A DNA stretch of 64,000 nt, from assembly GCA_916700875.1 (NCBI GenBank), contig CAKAKS010000067.1:8583591-8647590 (forward strand), in the 5' to 3' direction. The translations under genes and the position numbers were made by a program. Source of the DNA: Sebastes aleutianus. Taxonomy: Eukaryota; Chordata; Actinopteri; Perciformes; Sebastidae. Positions within the stretch are counted from its first letter, which is position 1. Each line of letters begins with the position of its first letter. A model generated the notes under the pieces. It was not told the origin of the DNA, made no database searches, and saw only the letters and a program-made list of their open reading frames with translations. Below, piece by piece: positions 1 to 13,800 of the stretch.

Positions 1-570
1 TGTAAATAAAAGACGATCATGTCACGATCTTCTATAACTATGTTCATTTAATACAGTTCTGAGGCAAGAAGTTATTGAATTAATAATCACAAATACAGTT
101 TCATTGGCCATTGCTCACATTTTCTTAGTTCATTTTATTGCTCATACACTGTATAAAATAAGTTGATCTCTTGCAACACTGAGCCAACTTCAACCAATTT
201 GAAATGAACCAGGATTGTCTTTCCCACCACAGACGAGCCAGATAATAGTCTGGGGGTATTTGGGTGAAGCTATTACAGTTTTCGGGATGGAAACAAAAGT
301 CTTGGGTTTTCTTGCCATCAGAGCTCTTTGAGTTTGGAACAAACTGACTGAGCCTGGATAACCTGCTCACGCTTTTAAATTCTTATTAAACCTCACTTTT
401 ATAGACTTAGATTTATGTAATGTAATGATCTTTTATTCATGGTTCTTGACCTCAAGTTTTATTTGTTCATTCTTTTTTCTTTCTTTTTTTATTCTTTACT
501 TTTTTCACCCTCTTTTTATGAAAAGTGCTGTTTAAAAGTGTTTTCAAACATATAACACAAAAGAAAATAT

Positions 571-1237
571 TAATACTAGGGCTGTCAATCGATTAAAATA
601 TTTAATTTAGATTAATGATTCATCACTTGATTGTCCATAGTTAATCACAAATTAATGGCACATTTTAAAGGGAGATTTGTCAAGTATTTAATACTCAGAT
701 ATATATACAATTGTATGTATATATTCATTATTAGAAATCAATTAACAACAATGCCCAATATTATCCATAAACCCTCACAGGTACTGCATTTAGCATAAAA
801 ATATGCTCAAATCATAACATGGCAAACTGCAGCCCAACAGGCAACAACAGCTGTCAGTGTGTCAGTGGGCTGACTTGACTATGACTTGCCCAAAACTACA
901 TGTGATTATCATAAAGTGGGCATGTCTGTAAAGGGGAGACTCGTGGGTACCCATAGAATCCATTTTCATTCACATATCTTGAGGTCAGAGGACAAGGGAC
1001 CCCTTTGAAAATGGCCATGCCAGTTTTTCTTCACCAAGATTTAGTGTAAGTTTGGAGTGTTATTAAACCTCCTTTGCGACAAGCTAGTATGACATGGTTC
1101 GTACCACTGGAAGCTGAGCCTGGTACAACCTCCAAAAGATCGATTGCATTAATGCGTTAAAGAAATTAGTGGCGTTAAAACGACTTTGTGGTAACGCGTT
1201 CTTATTGATTTAACTTTGACAGCCTTAATTAATACTA
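571..1237. mobile_element. hAT-like non-autonomous element, copy 1 (TIR GGGCTGTCAA)
   Basis: The element begins gggctgtcaatcgattaaa and ends aactttgacagcc; the ends are inverted repeats. TAATACTA flanks it at 571-578 and 1230-1237, consistent with an 8-bp target duplication. Its interior (about 660-1110) matches other copies at 28726-29455, 38322-39280 and a truncated one at 33000-33290. No transposase is encoded. It fills most of the piezo2 intron before exon 1; bases 1-570 show nothing I recognise. Confidence 0.7.
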
Positions 1238-1342
1238 TTTGTTGTAGTAAGAGGAGGATGAGGAAGAGAAGGATGTCAGTGGAAAAGGGATTTATGTGAG
1301 CTGTTTTTTCTGTCCTCATCGCCTGTATTGTCTCCTGTGCAG

Positions 1343-4300
1343 GTGTCTTTGTTCAACTATGTGTTCCTGGCGTCCTGGGCCTTCGCTCTGCCCTACAGCA
1401 AGTATCGGCCCCTTGCCTCCAGTGTTTGCACTGTCTGGACGTGTGTCATCATCGTATGTAAAATGTTGTACCAGCTGAAGTCTATAGACCCCACAGAATA
1501 TTCCAAGGAGTGCGATATGGTGAATATAACCAGAACATGCCTTTTGACACTCATTGTATTCACAACATACTGCTCAACATTATCCTTACACTAAGGATTC
1601 ATTTTTACTACATTTATACAATTATATTTTTTGTCCACAGCCAGGAAGCTACTCTGATGACCAGAAGAAAGAGATGGAGGACTCTCTGCTGTATAAGGGG
1701 CCGGTGGATCCAGCCAACTGGGTTGGCCTGGAGAAGTCTGCTGACCTGCTGGGCTACCTCAGGGTGAGGAGGGGAAACATTCATCAGCGGAAAGAGCATT
1801 TTCTTCAACAGAAGGGCCTCAAATATTATGTTAAAAAAGTGAAAATGTTGTTAAGATCAGAGACGCACATCAGATGAACTTTGGTTACAGTATATTCAAA
1901 CTGAGCTTTTGGGTATAAAGTGTCAGAAAATGTGACAAATGTCCATCACAAGTTGCCAGAAATTTAAGTTCTAAGTTAAAAAAACGGCTCCTAAGTCTTT
2001 AACTTTAATCAAAAATCAGAAAAAGTTAGGTATTTTTATTTGATAAATGACCAAAAAAGTTTAAATGTTTTTTGAATGTTTAAAATCAACCAATCAGTTA
2101 TTTAAACTCTCAGCATGTATTTTCAAGAAAGGGAATACATATTTAAAGATATTCTCCATCTATGCAGAACAACCTCTTGATGCTGGCTCTGCTAGCATTC
2201 GAGGTGACCATCTACCGTCATCAGGAATACTTCAGACTGAGGAACAAACTGTCTACTCCCGCCGCCAGAATTATCTTCCATGATATCACACGGCAGCATC
2301 TGGACATCGGCATCATCAGCTTCATCAAATACTTCATCAACTACTTCTTCTACAAGTTTGGACTCGAGGTAGAGACGAGTGAAAAGAGCTAAAAGTGTCT
2401 GTTTTTACCTGAAAACCATTACTTCATGTGTATATTCCTCGTTTTTTTCACTCAGACATGCCTGCTGTTGGGGGTCAACGTTATCGGGCAGCGTATGGAC
2501 TTCTTCGCCATGCTTCACGCCTTTGCCTTGATCGCAGTCATGTACAGACGCAGGAGGAAAGCCATCGCTGAGATCTGGCCGAAGTACTGCTTCTTCCTGG
2601 CCTGCATGCTGACTTTCCAGTACTTTGTCTGCATCGGGATCCCACCAGCAGCCTGTAAAGGTTTGTGTGACCGACTAGGCCAGATTATTGCTATTATTTT
2701 AGGCCACAATCAATAACTATTGTCATTATCGATTAATCTAAAATTTATTTTTACAGTCAATTGAGTAATCATTTAGTTTATAAAATGTCAAAAAATTGTG
2801 AAAAATAAGTTCCCAAATAATCCTCGAAATTTCTTGTTTTGTTCGACCAATAGTCCCAAACCCACAGCATTGAATCAATAATGATATTAATAACAGAAAA
2901 ATCTTTACATTTGAGAAGGTGACCATAACAAATGTTTAATAATTTGCCTTCTATTTTTTATTATTCATTTTGGGTATTTTATTTCCATTTTAACTTGTTT
3001 TGTTGTAATAGTCTGATTTTATTTCACTGCATTCCAATTCATGCTTGCATTTTTTTTATTCCTGTTTCAACCATGTTAACACTTTGTTACTTTGTTTTGA
3101 AAGGTAAATAAAGTGTATTATTATTATTATTATTATTAATATTATTAATATTATTATTGCTGTTATTGTTATTGTTGTTGTATTATTATTAATGGTATTA
3201 GTATCGGTATTATTATACAGGGTAACACTTTACAATAACCATCATTAATAAATGGTAAATTGATAGTTAATCAAACTTTAGTTAATAGTTATTTTACTGT
3301 TAACAAACAATGAAATGATAATTAATAATGTTTACTAATGGACCAGAAAACAATTATTAACTTTTGACAAAGTATTAACTATCTATCTAAATAATGTTTA
3401 TAGATGCTTTACAAAGTATTTATTAAATCATTTAACAAGGTATTATAATCATCAGTTGCAACTTTATTATATTAACAATATTTATGATGGTTATTATAAA
3501 GTATTACCGTACTGGTAAAAGTGCTCCACAAATAAACCTGACACTTTTATGTAGTTTATACATATATGTATGTCCGATGATAATGGTGCATGTTTTCATT
3601 TCAGATTATCCCTGGAGGTTTCCCAACTCGACTACAGACTCCAAAGTGGTCATGTGGCTTTATGTTCCAGATTTCCGCACCCAACCCAATCCATCGTTCC
3701 TCATCTGTACGTGGTCTGATTTGTAGATATGTAGTGGTTACGACACTGATGATTGTCATTATAATTTCTAGCATTAACAAGGTTTTGTTCAGCATATGTT
3801 ATATTTCTCCTTTCCTCTCTTGTTTTCTAGATGACTTCATGTTACTGCTGTGTGCCTCTCTCCAGAGGCAGGTCTTTGATGATGAGAACAAGGCGGCAGT
3901 CCGCATCATGGCCGGAGACAACGTGGAGATCTGCAGAGACCTGGACGCAGCCTCTTTCAGCGTCCACAACCCCGTCCCCGACTTCATCCACTGCAGGTAC
4001 AGCAACTTATACTAATGTTGTACTACATTTACATTTAAATTCCTTTTAGGGCCACATGGAGACAGTATATGACACTGGATCCCAGGCTTGTATTTCAACA
4101 CTTACATTAGATTTTACAGTAGATTCACTTGAAACAGATTCAGAGCTCGACAGAAGCGGCATTAACTTGGACGACAACAAGACACAGAAATGGATAGGAA
4201 GTGAAGTAGCCGTCTTAATTGATGCTTAATGATATTAGATGCCGACAATTAAGTCAAAACAGACAGCACTACTAAAAACTGTTTATATTTGTATCATATA

Positions 4301-7300
4301 TGGGTTACATCCCACAATATGGAGCAGCAGTTTGGATTTAAGCATTAAGACTTGTGTAGTGGAGTTAAAGCTTTGTTTAAGAGTAAAACATTACCTTTAA
4401 TGTTTTACCATTGTTGTGATTTAGTCCTCCCAATGCAGAGATGCCTATTTTGATTTATGGTTTATTGGATAGCACACAGGTATGACATTTTTTTATTTCT
4501 TTGGCAGATGTTAAAGACCTGCTAGATGCTAATACTAATTTAAATTCTAAAATGCTATATATAATGGTTAAGAAAAAAATGATCTTAACCTTCCATCTGT
4601 TTCTGGATCCACTGGGATCTAGCAGCCAAAATGTGTCAGATTTTATTTTTGTTCCTTAAAAGTTCTGTTAAAATAAAAAGTTTAAAGCGGCTATTATCTA
4701 TATTTTCATAATAACAATTATGTCTAAAATTACAATGTGAAAACAAACCCACTGTACAGTACACTACCTGTTCAGCACCAGCAACAGTAAGCCATTGGCT
4801 GGTGAACATAGTGGAGCATTTAGCAGCTCAAGAGACAGATACAGTCTTTCTCTCAGGAGATGGTGGAGACCAAAAAAACATTTATCAGGTGGACACGAAC
4901 AAAATAATCATGTTGCTCCGTAACTGCTGGATGTGTAAATAAACAATTGTTTGCCATATCAGCTTAAAAGGTAGTGATGTGTCAATGTTGTGTTCAAAAC
5001 TTGTTTCTGCTGCCCCCAAGTGCCCCAAAAAAAATCTGTTAATGCCTGTTTAAAACAAAAAGTGCGAAGGAGTCACAGACTCCAATTGCGAACCAGGGTA
5101 CCGCTTTTGTTCCAAGTTACCAAGTAGAGCTTTAAACTCACTGCTGGGCTAAAACTAGGGTTGTCCTCAACAAAAGAAATTCTTAGTCGACTAGCACTCA
5201 TATGATTTTGTCGAGTAATCGGGTTGATTTAATCGACAGATCTGTAAAACTGAGTTTCTCCACAAAGAATCACACAAAAGCACCACTATAAATCTTGTGT
5301 TTGAGATGTGCTCATAAGCTCCTTAGAAATAAGTCATTCAGCATGAAAAAAGCATTAAAAAATGACGATCGACTAAATAAATCGTAGTCGACTAAGACCA
5401 CAACGACCAATTAGTTGACTAATTGACTAAGAGGGGGCAGTCCTAGCTAAAAGGCAGTGGTGCAGGCTAGTAACAGATGGTTGCAGGTTTGAGTCCCCTC
5501 ACTGGTTGGGTAAATTTAGAAAAGTTAAAAAAAAAGGTATCATTCTCCCCAATTTTAGCGTCAACCACTGAGGTACGGTTGAGTGAGACGCTTACCTCTC
5601 CAGTCGAGCTGTTCAGAGGCCAACTCAGTAGAAAAAACGGTTGTTGTACTTGGCTGCTAACTGTGTAACTGTAGAAATCTTAAGTGGAGCGGTGCTGAAT
5701 AAGAACATACTCGCTCAGCAAATCCCTTATACTAGATAAATAAAGGTAAGGCAGATGACAGTACACCTGCCGTATACATAATTCACAATTTTGGCTGTCG
5801 TCCGATATTTGAATCTAGAGCTAGATACTGACTTTGCACAATAAAAAGAGTGAAGAGAGGGTTTTGAGAGGCAGGGAAATAGAGAGCGAGTTAGAAAGAC
5901 AGCGAGAGCATCCTGACCTGTCCACAGTCATTGATTATGTGCTCTTCACATTCCACTGTTTTGATGCGCAAAGTGGACACGTCTTTTATTAACGCACTCT
6001 GTGTCCATCAACAAGCCCTAGTAGAGAGAAAGAGAGCTGTACAGCCCGTCTGTCCATGCCACAGCAGCTCTGCACTTATTCCATCGTTTCCCTCCAGGAT
6101 CGAATTACGGATACAGGGTGGAGGAGAAATCCATAATCCACAAAAACACTCTGTCCGTCACTCCGCGACTCAGACGCTTTTGCCCTGTACTCTAACTCAA
6201 TAAATAGCTTTTAAGTAGGGAAAAGGTATTTTCTCCCTCTGATGAAGAAGGACACTCACTCAGCTATTCCGGCCCATCAACGCGTGTCGTCCGATCCAAA
6301 CCCACTTCATCAGAGCTGCTTCCTAAACAGTGCAGCTGTTGTTGTGGTCCCGTGTTTTCCCCTGGCCCATCAAATTAATGCACGTTGCTTCCTATGTTTG
6401 CACTCCACACATCATATTAATGGTAACACAGGATCCACACGTATGCTTTTAGCATGTTAGACACACAGACAGGTCATGCGGAGTGTACATGTACCTGTGC
6501 TGAGTGACAGGAGTCGGGTTTCAGCCCTGGTTCACATTCATTGATCAGACTCTTACCGGTGTGCTGACACTAAGTGATACACTAAGTGTGATTGATGGGA
6601 GGATTATGCACGTAGCTACAGAATGAGCTGAAACGTTGTTTTGCTTTTATTATGTGGTAAGCATGCATCCTTATTAGTGACTTAGCTCAGCTGGCTGGGC
6701 TCCATGCTGTTCACTTCCAGCTTCATGTGACTAAAATCAGCCCGTGAACTTTGTTCCATCTCAAATGAGTTGAATGACGCAAAATAAAGTTTTTATTAAA
6801 CGTAAACAATAAAGCCACATTTGGCAAAATGTTTAGGTTTATAAATATACGTCTGTTGCTCTGCACTAATTGAGAGTGGGCATGAAAGTGCCTTCTTGAC
6901 CCTGGGAGGAGTAGTTTCTTAATGGTGCACTGTGTAGGATCAGGCGGTATCTAGCGGTGAGGTGAGGAGATTGCCACCAACTGAAGCCTCTCCTGTCTGC
7001 CAAGCGTGTTTGAGAGCCACGGCGGCCGACGCGAAAACGCTAATGTCCCTCTCTTGAGCCATTGGGAGAAGAGCAAGTGTGTAGAGTGTGTGTGTATGTT
7101 GGAAGTGAGTGGTGAAGCAAGAGAGAGAGATAGCGGTGGCGACGGGAGCGAGTAACGTTATCGACTCCAGCCCAAGCAGGAAAAGTTAACAGAGTTTGGT
7201 TTGTCCATTCCTGGGCTACTGTAGAAACGTGGCGGTGCAACATGGCGTACTCTGTGGAGAGAGAACCCGCTCCCTGTGTAGATATAAACGGCTCATTCCA

Positions 7301-10300
7301 AGGTAACGAAAACACGATTCTTATTATCAGGTGATTATACACTAAAGAAAGCATACTTATTAATATTATATTACATTTTTGCCAGTAGCCCTAATTGTTA
7401 CACACTGTTCCTTTAACTCAAGGGCCACTGTCTAGCTTTTTTTCCTGAAGCTTTCAACCACATCTCACGCTATAAAATTGAGTAGCATAAAATTGAAATA
7501 GCAAAAAAAGTGCCTTAAAATTTTACCGAAGTTGAGTAAATGTACTTTGTTACATACCATGCTCTCTACCCACAAGAAGTAACCATGAAAAATAAACAAG
7601 CAAAATACAATCCTCTTCCTAAGTGTTCCTAAAACTTCACGTTTACTTCACAGACCAGCCAAGTTTGTAAACAGGATGCTGTGTTCACTTTATGTCACGC
7701 AGAACGTGAATACGTCGGCTGGTTGAAAAAAAAGCCGTACAAGTCAGCCGGGAAAACTGGGAATTTTTGATTTCTGAATTCTTATGTGAAGGAGAACCAC
7801 GGATGTGTTACAGCAGCAATGCACATATTTTAAAAGGAGCTACATAGAATACACAGTATGTTTATGCCTTGTTAAACAGATAATTTAGGCTAAGTTAATA
7901 TGTGAATAATGTGTGAACACATTCCCTTTCTGCTGACATGGCATGAATGCAGCACGAGGATTCTCTGTATGTTGCGTTTACTGATGTCAGATCCCCTCTG
8001 GGTATTGAAGATCACTTTTTTCCGACTATAACCTTCATTTGGAGCTTCCGAAGCATCAGAAAAACAATTTATCTGTTGAATTTGTCATCTTTAAAAAAAT
8101 TTTTTAAAAATAGCACTGACGTATTATGTTTCACCACTGTCCTCTAGGTCCTACCTGGACATGCTGAAGGTCATCATGTTTAGCTACTTGTTCTGGTTTG
8201 TCCTCACCATCATCTTCATCACGGGGACCACACGCATCAGCGTCTTCTGTATGGGCTACCTGGTGGCCTGCTTCTACTTCCTGATCTTTGGTGGCGAGCT
8301 GTTGCTCAAACCAATCAAAAAGATCCTCCACTACTGGGACTTCCTCATCGCCTACAACATCTTTGTCATCACCATGAAGAACGTTTTGTCTGTGAGTTGT
8401 CGATCTCAAATTGTATATATCAAGATCACTGATAGATAAGTCTTACATAATATACATATGAGACGATATAGTGTTTAGATTTTAAAACATCTGTCTGCAT
8501 GAAAGAAGAGCACATTCACTATAAACTTTTTTGTCCTCAGTATTTCAGCATGCAGAGTTTATACCAACACTGCCTGTGTGTTATGTGAAATCAGATATGT
8601 TAAGAAAGATATTTAAAGATATAATATATAAAATAAGTTATTGTATAAGTATATAATAAAGGATTCTTGTTCTTAGATCCTGGCTTGTGGCTACATAGAC
8701 ACTCTGATAAAGAAGAAGCAGTGCTGGTTGATCCAGTCGCTCAGTTTGGCCTGCACCATCAAGAAATACAACGGCGATCTCGGTGTAGTCTTGAGTGAGT
8801 GGACTCAAAATTTTACTTTTTTGTGCATTTTATGATTGCGATTACATTTTACAAGAAGGTGAGATATCCTCTTCAGTATTACGAGGAGCACAAATCCCCA
8901 TTTTGGCTGCAACTACTAGTCAAAGCACGTCGGTCTGATTTGCTGCTTCAGATTGTGTTTCCAAAGAAGCTGAAATTAAACCCACACCCTTGTTTATTTT
9001 TCAGGCCTCTCTCAGTGCCGTCTTTGTGTTAATCTTACTGGATTTACAGTGAATACAAAACACTGACAAAATACTCAGTGAAACAATAAGATTTATGCAC
9101 AATCAGAAAATACAGATAGCCCCGAGAGGCAAGTGGGAAAAAAGAAACTTCTGGTGATCCATTTTCTGAGTCTGATCTAAAATGTTTCCTCTCCTGTGTT
9201 TATGACTTAAGAACAGGTGAAAAAAGGTTTTGCCAGGATGATCTTTAGTTCTTTAACCAATTTGTGCCCAGACACTATATTTAGTATGATGAGGAAAAAT
9301 TAGTTTTGATTGGTCAAAAGTCTGGAAATTTGGTACGGACATAGTTTGGACAAGTATCTAACAGTACAACAAAAATCACACTTTTATTAATAGTCAAAAT
9401 CAGGATTTTTGAAAAATTAGGAAAAACACTAACATTTTGTTTATTAAATGTTTTCCATATGAAATGTTTTTTTACACTGCATATGTGTGTATATCTTTGA
9501 TATTCAACTTGTTATGAGTTGATAGATACCAAATACTTGATTGTGCTCCTTGTAGTTTCTAAGATACAGCCATTTTTGTTATCATACTAGTCTTTGGGCA
9601 TATGGGACGACTGTTTTTTCCAAGTCTATTGCAAAAACAGTGGGCCCATGTGCCCAAAGGCTAGATATAGTATGATAAGAAAAACTCACTTTTCAGCCTA
9701 ACGGATTGATCGATTTTGAAAATGTCTTCACATTTTTGCTTAGGCAAGCCCAGAGAACATTTCCTCCGAAGGAAATTAAAAATTTCAGTTGTGGGCACAT
9801 ATGGGTTAAAAAAAAAAATCATCTGTGAAACAGGTGAAAAAAAAGTAAAAAAAAAAAAAAAAAGAAATGGGATTTTTTTGTCAGGATAATTTTTTTTAAG
9901 TGTTTGATGTTGTAAAACTGATTTTGGCCACAAGAGGCTGAAGTGCACCGCTACCCCATGTTCTAAATAGGACTAAAAGCTTTCATGTTTTCTTCCAGAA
10001 ATTCATGTTTACGTTTGCTTTTTGATTTTACGTTTGCTTGTTTGTTTACTTTTGTTGATTATATGGTATAGTAATGTTACATAGCTTGCTAACACGCAAT
10101 ATATATATATATATACTTTGTGTTTGGCGCCCATGGAAAAATTCAAACTCACCTGGAAGAAAACACAAATGCTTTTAGTCCTATTTAGAACATGGGGTAG
10201 TAGTGGGCTTCAGCCTCTTGTGGCCGAAATGAATATTACAACAACAAATACTTTCAGTTTCACTTTTCAAAAAATATTTCACCTGCCAAAACTTTTTTTC

Positions 10301-10835
10301 ACCTGTTCTTAACACAGGAGAGAAAACTATTTAGATCAGACTTAGAAAAAAGATCACCAGAATTTTTTTTCCTCACCTGCCTCTCAGGGCTTCCGTAGCT
10401 AACAGTCTACATTAACATCCATGAGAATCTCCATCCATCCATCCATCCATTATCTGTTACTGGAAGGCTGGAGCCGATCCCAGCTGACATTGGGCGAAGG
10501 CGGGGTACACCCTGGACAGGTCATCAGACTATCACAGGGCTGACACGTAGAGACAGACAACCACTCACACTCACATTCACACCTACGGGCAATTTAGAGT
10601 CAACAATGAACCTAACCTGCATGTCTTTGGACTGTGGGAGGAAGGCAGTTTACACTCATACATTTTCTCACTTTCACCCGTCATTAGAGGATTGTGAGCT
10701 GCCCAAAGACGAGGCCGGGATCATCTGGGACAGTATCTGCTTTGCCTTCCTGCTGCTGCAGAGACGAGTCTTCATGAGCTACTACTTCCTGCACGTGGTG
10801 GCTGATATCAGAGCGTCGCAGATCCTCGCGTGCAG
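1343..10835 (+). CDS. piezo2: piezo2 exons 1-9: transmembrane blade and start of beam
   Basis: These exons encode alternating hydrophobic helices and short cytoplasmic loops, the curved membrane blade of Piezo channels. Landmarks seen: RPLASSVCTVWTCVIIVCKM (exon 1), FEVTIYRHQEYFR (exon 3), GQRMDFFAM and RRRRKAIAEIWPKY (exon 4), DYPWRFPN across the exon 4/5 junction, ENKAAVRIMAGDNVEICRDL (exon 6), FITGTTRISVFCMGYLVACF (exon 7) and AGIIWDSICFAFLLLQRRVF (exon 9). Split codons join correctly at every junction (phases 0,0,0,1,1,2,0,1,2). The hydrophilic GSYSDDQKKEMEDSLLYKG stretch of exon 2 is less conserved and resembles a loop. The intron after exon 6 is about 4.1 kb and full of repeats. Confidence 0.93.
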
Positions 10836-13800
10836 GTACACAGATGACACTGAGCTGGCTTAGACATAGCAACGCTGCGGCTTTTCCTCCCATAACATGT
10901 TAAGAAAGTCTGCTGTGAAAAAGGGTCTATGAATCTGATTTATTTGAGAACGTTACAGACACAAGCACTCTGATGCTATAAGGACGAAGGCTTGCAAGAT
11001 TAATTCAGTGAGCAAACAACATGTAAAGCACAAGATGGACAGACTTTTGACAGGGAAGAACAGAAAGTACTGGTGATGTGTATCAAGAAAACACATCAGC
11101 CAAATCCAAAATATACTCTGGAGTTCAATGTCAGTAGGATGAAAAAATATGTGTCTTTTCCACATTAAGAATTTGCAAATACAGAAACTACAGTAGTAAT
11201 GAGAAGCATTCCTGAGAGGAAATGTGCAATTCATGACAATGGTATTTCAGTAAAATTCAACTTGGCTACTTTTGTGACTGACTTCCTCAATATAGTGAAG
11301 TTATAATTAGATAAACATGGAATCAATGTACCTGTTGTGTGAAATTGTTTCAGCTTCCAAAGGGAGGGAATATATTTTTGGTCAGTAAATAATGAAGTAG
11401 GATCAAACCTTCACACTCTGACACATTTGATTGTGTTTCAGAGGGGCGGAGCTTTTCCAGGCCACGATAGTGAAGGCGGTGAGAGCCAGACTGGAGGAGG
11501 AGCGCAAATCTGTGGAGCAGCTGAAGAGACAGTGAGACTCCAAATATTTCACTTACTCCATGTGGTGCAATGCTGTGGTTTGTGTTTTTGTGTACAATAT
11601 GCAATACTGGGGGAAGTTTTGAAATTTATATTTTTCTTTGGATTAGATTAAACAGTTATTTAGAAGTACTCCAGGACCAATTAAGATAAGAGTTGTGTCT
11701 GAAAGAGGCCAAAGAGCATGCACAAAAAGCCATGATCTCAGTGAGTCAGATAAAGCAACAATATGTATATTTCTAGGATTTTTATTGATAAGACAAATTC
11801 TAAATACACTCTTTGGAAGACACTTTTCATCATCATTTTCAGATTATTTGATTTATTGCAGTTTTTGTGTTGTTGGAATTTAAAATAGCTTTCTTCTGTG
11901 CTGCCCTGTTCTTATTGTGATTGGCTGATTTTCTTTAATTTAAAGGATAAGGCTGGCCTTATTCTGTGGTTGTAATGTTTTCAACAAATCCCTTGAAAAG
12001 ACCAAAACAATGTGCTAGTCTCTCTCTCTCAGTACTTTTCGACTGTCTGTGGCACTGGAGGTGTAAATCTAAAAGGCAGGATAAGTTGGATTTGTCAGTT
12101 GTGGTTTGTAAACACAACATTCAAAGTTGGCCCCTCCTCCCCAGCTCAACGAGGGGTACAGTGCTTTCCAGCGAGTGAAAGTCAACCCCAGATTCACTCT
12201 CGTTTTGGAACAAGCTTTTTTCCGCTTACTGTTTCACCTTGCTATATTTGCGGGGGTGTTTTTGGTGCTGTGTCCGCCATTTTCGTAGTTCCCTCTGGGA
12301 TGCGTGCTTACGATCTGGCACCTGGTTGCTACATTTTTATAAAGGTTGATGCCCAGAAATGCCCCGAATACAGCAAAATAAGAAAATACAGACAGAGGGC
12401 AAATACAGACACCGCCACACACACTAGTAGGTAGGGATGTCACGTTAATTAGCTCTCGTCTTGCCGATTTCAACATGGGTGGTGCCATTGACATTACCAT
12501 TTTCATGATGATGTGTTCAGACTCTATTCAGTAAAAATTAATATTAGGGTTATCATGATGTGTTTCATTGTAATCTTGTAAAATTAATTTTTTGGCGAGA
12601 AACTTGACTAAATCCAGTTGTTTGAAAGAGATGTTTTCACAGCAATATAAAATAGATAATAGAGAGGGAATTATGACCTGTTTAACTTCCTAACAAAAAA
12701 CAGTATAAAATGGTAATAAAGGAGTTTATGTTTAAGTACATGGGATTTGTTGTTTTACTTTTGTTTTTTACCATGGTATCGAATTGGTATCGAGACTCTG
12801 GGAATTGAACTAGTATTGGTATCGACTACTAAATTTCTGATATTGTGATATCCCTACTCGTGGGTCATAGGTGATGATTGAGAGGGATCATTTTTGTACG
12901 AGTCAATACATTGTTTTGGAAGAATAACCTACTCATGTGCCTTTAAAAAAAGGTCAAAAATATATAGTCAGGCTCAGTAATTTCCAAAACAGCTGGACAC
13001 TGTAGTTTATAGCAAATGTTACTCAACGTGGTGTGCATTTATTAGGGTCTTTCAGAAACTGATTAATGCACATTTGATGCTCTAGTGAGTATTTGTGGCA
13101 GCAGGATGGTGTATGTGGGATCGACTCAAAATAAACTACAGTGTGTGTGTGTGTTCATTATAATGAAGAAACATGCCTCACTGCAACAGTGTGTCTCATT
13201 GATTTTAATAGTTTTTTGACAACAATGGAGCTCGATGGCACAGCGCACTTGTTAATGGAATCAATTCATTGTTGGTTTTGGTCTTTTTACGGGATTTGTT
13301 GACTAAAAGAAAAACATACAGTAGAATATAATCACACTAAATCTATTGATGAATATCTCTGATGAGTCTCATTTTAGTCCATAAGAACGTAGACATGATT
13401 CAGAAAGCCATTTAGATTCTGTATTAAAAGCGGCTCCTGGCTCAGTCGTTTCCAGGAAGCCATCGCTCAGAATATCATACTACATAAAGTCAATGTATTC
13501 CCACCACTTACAGGTACCTCAGGAGTTACTCATAAGCTCTGATAACATCCACTCACTCAGTCTAATGAGCACTCCGCTGTTTCATAACGTACACTAATTT
13601 GTATATGAAGCCTAGAGATGTTTATGGTCAGTCTGTTAGTGATGTTCCTCTGTGTCGATACTTCGTGTCTCTTCACTGCCTTTCTGATCTAATCAGGATG
13701 GAGCGCATTAAGGTGAGGCAGCAAAAGTTTAAGAGGGGCAAGGAGAGGATGCTGAGCATGGCGCAGGAGTCTGGAGAAGGACAGACCCTGGTCCAGCCCG

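Larger units (their letters stand above)
3997..8147 (+). other. piezo2: piezo2 intron 6 (4.15 kb), repeat-rich, no other gene seen
   Basis: Holds a hAT-like element (5156-5445), a SINE-like segment (5447-5755) and a TTAA element (6923-7412). The parts 4000-5150, 5760-6918 and 7420-8147 contain only short open frames without coding character. I recognise nothing further there. Confidence 0.6.

Noticed and set aside
7040..7300. CpG-rich block as a promoter
   Set aside because: It is part of a dispersed TTAA element, with no exon nearby in a consistent position.
7040..7354. 104-codon minus-strand frame
   Set aside because: Lies inside a TTAA-flanked non-coding element with relatives elsewhere in the window.
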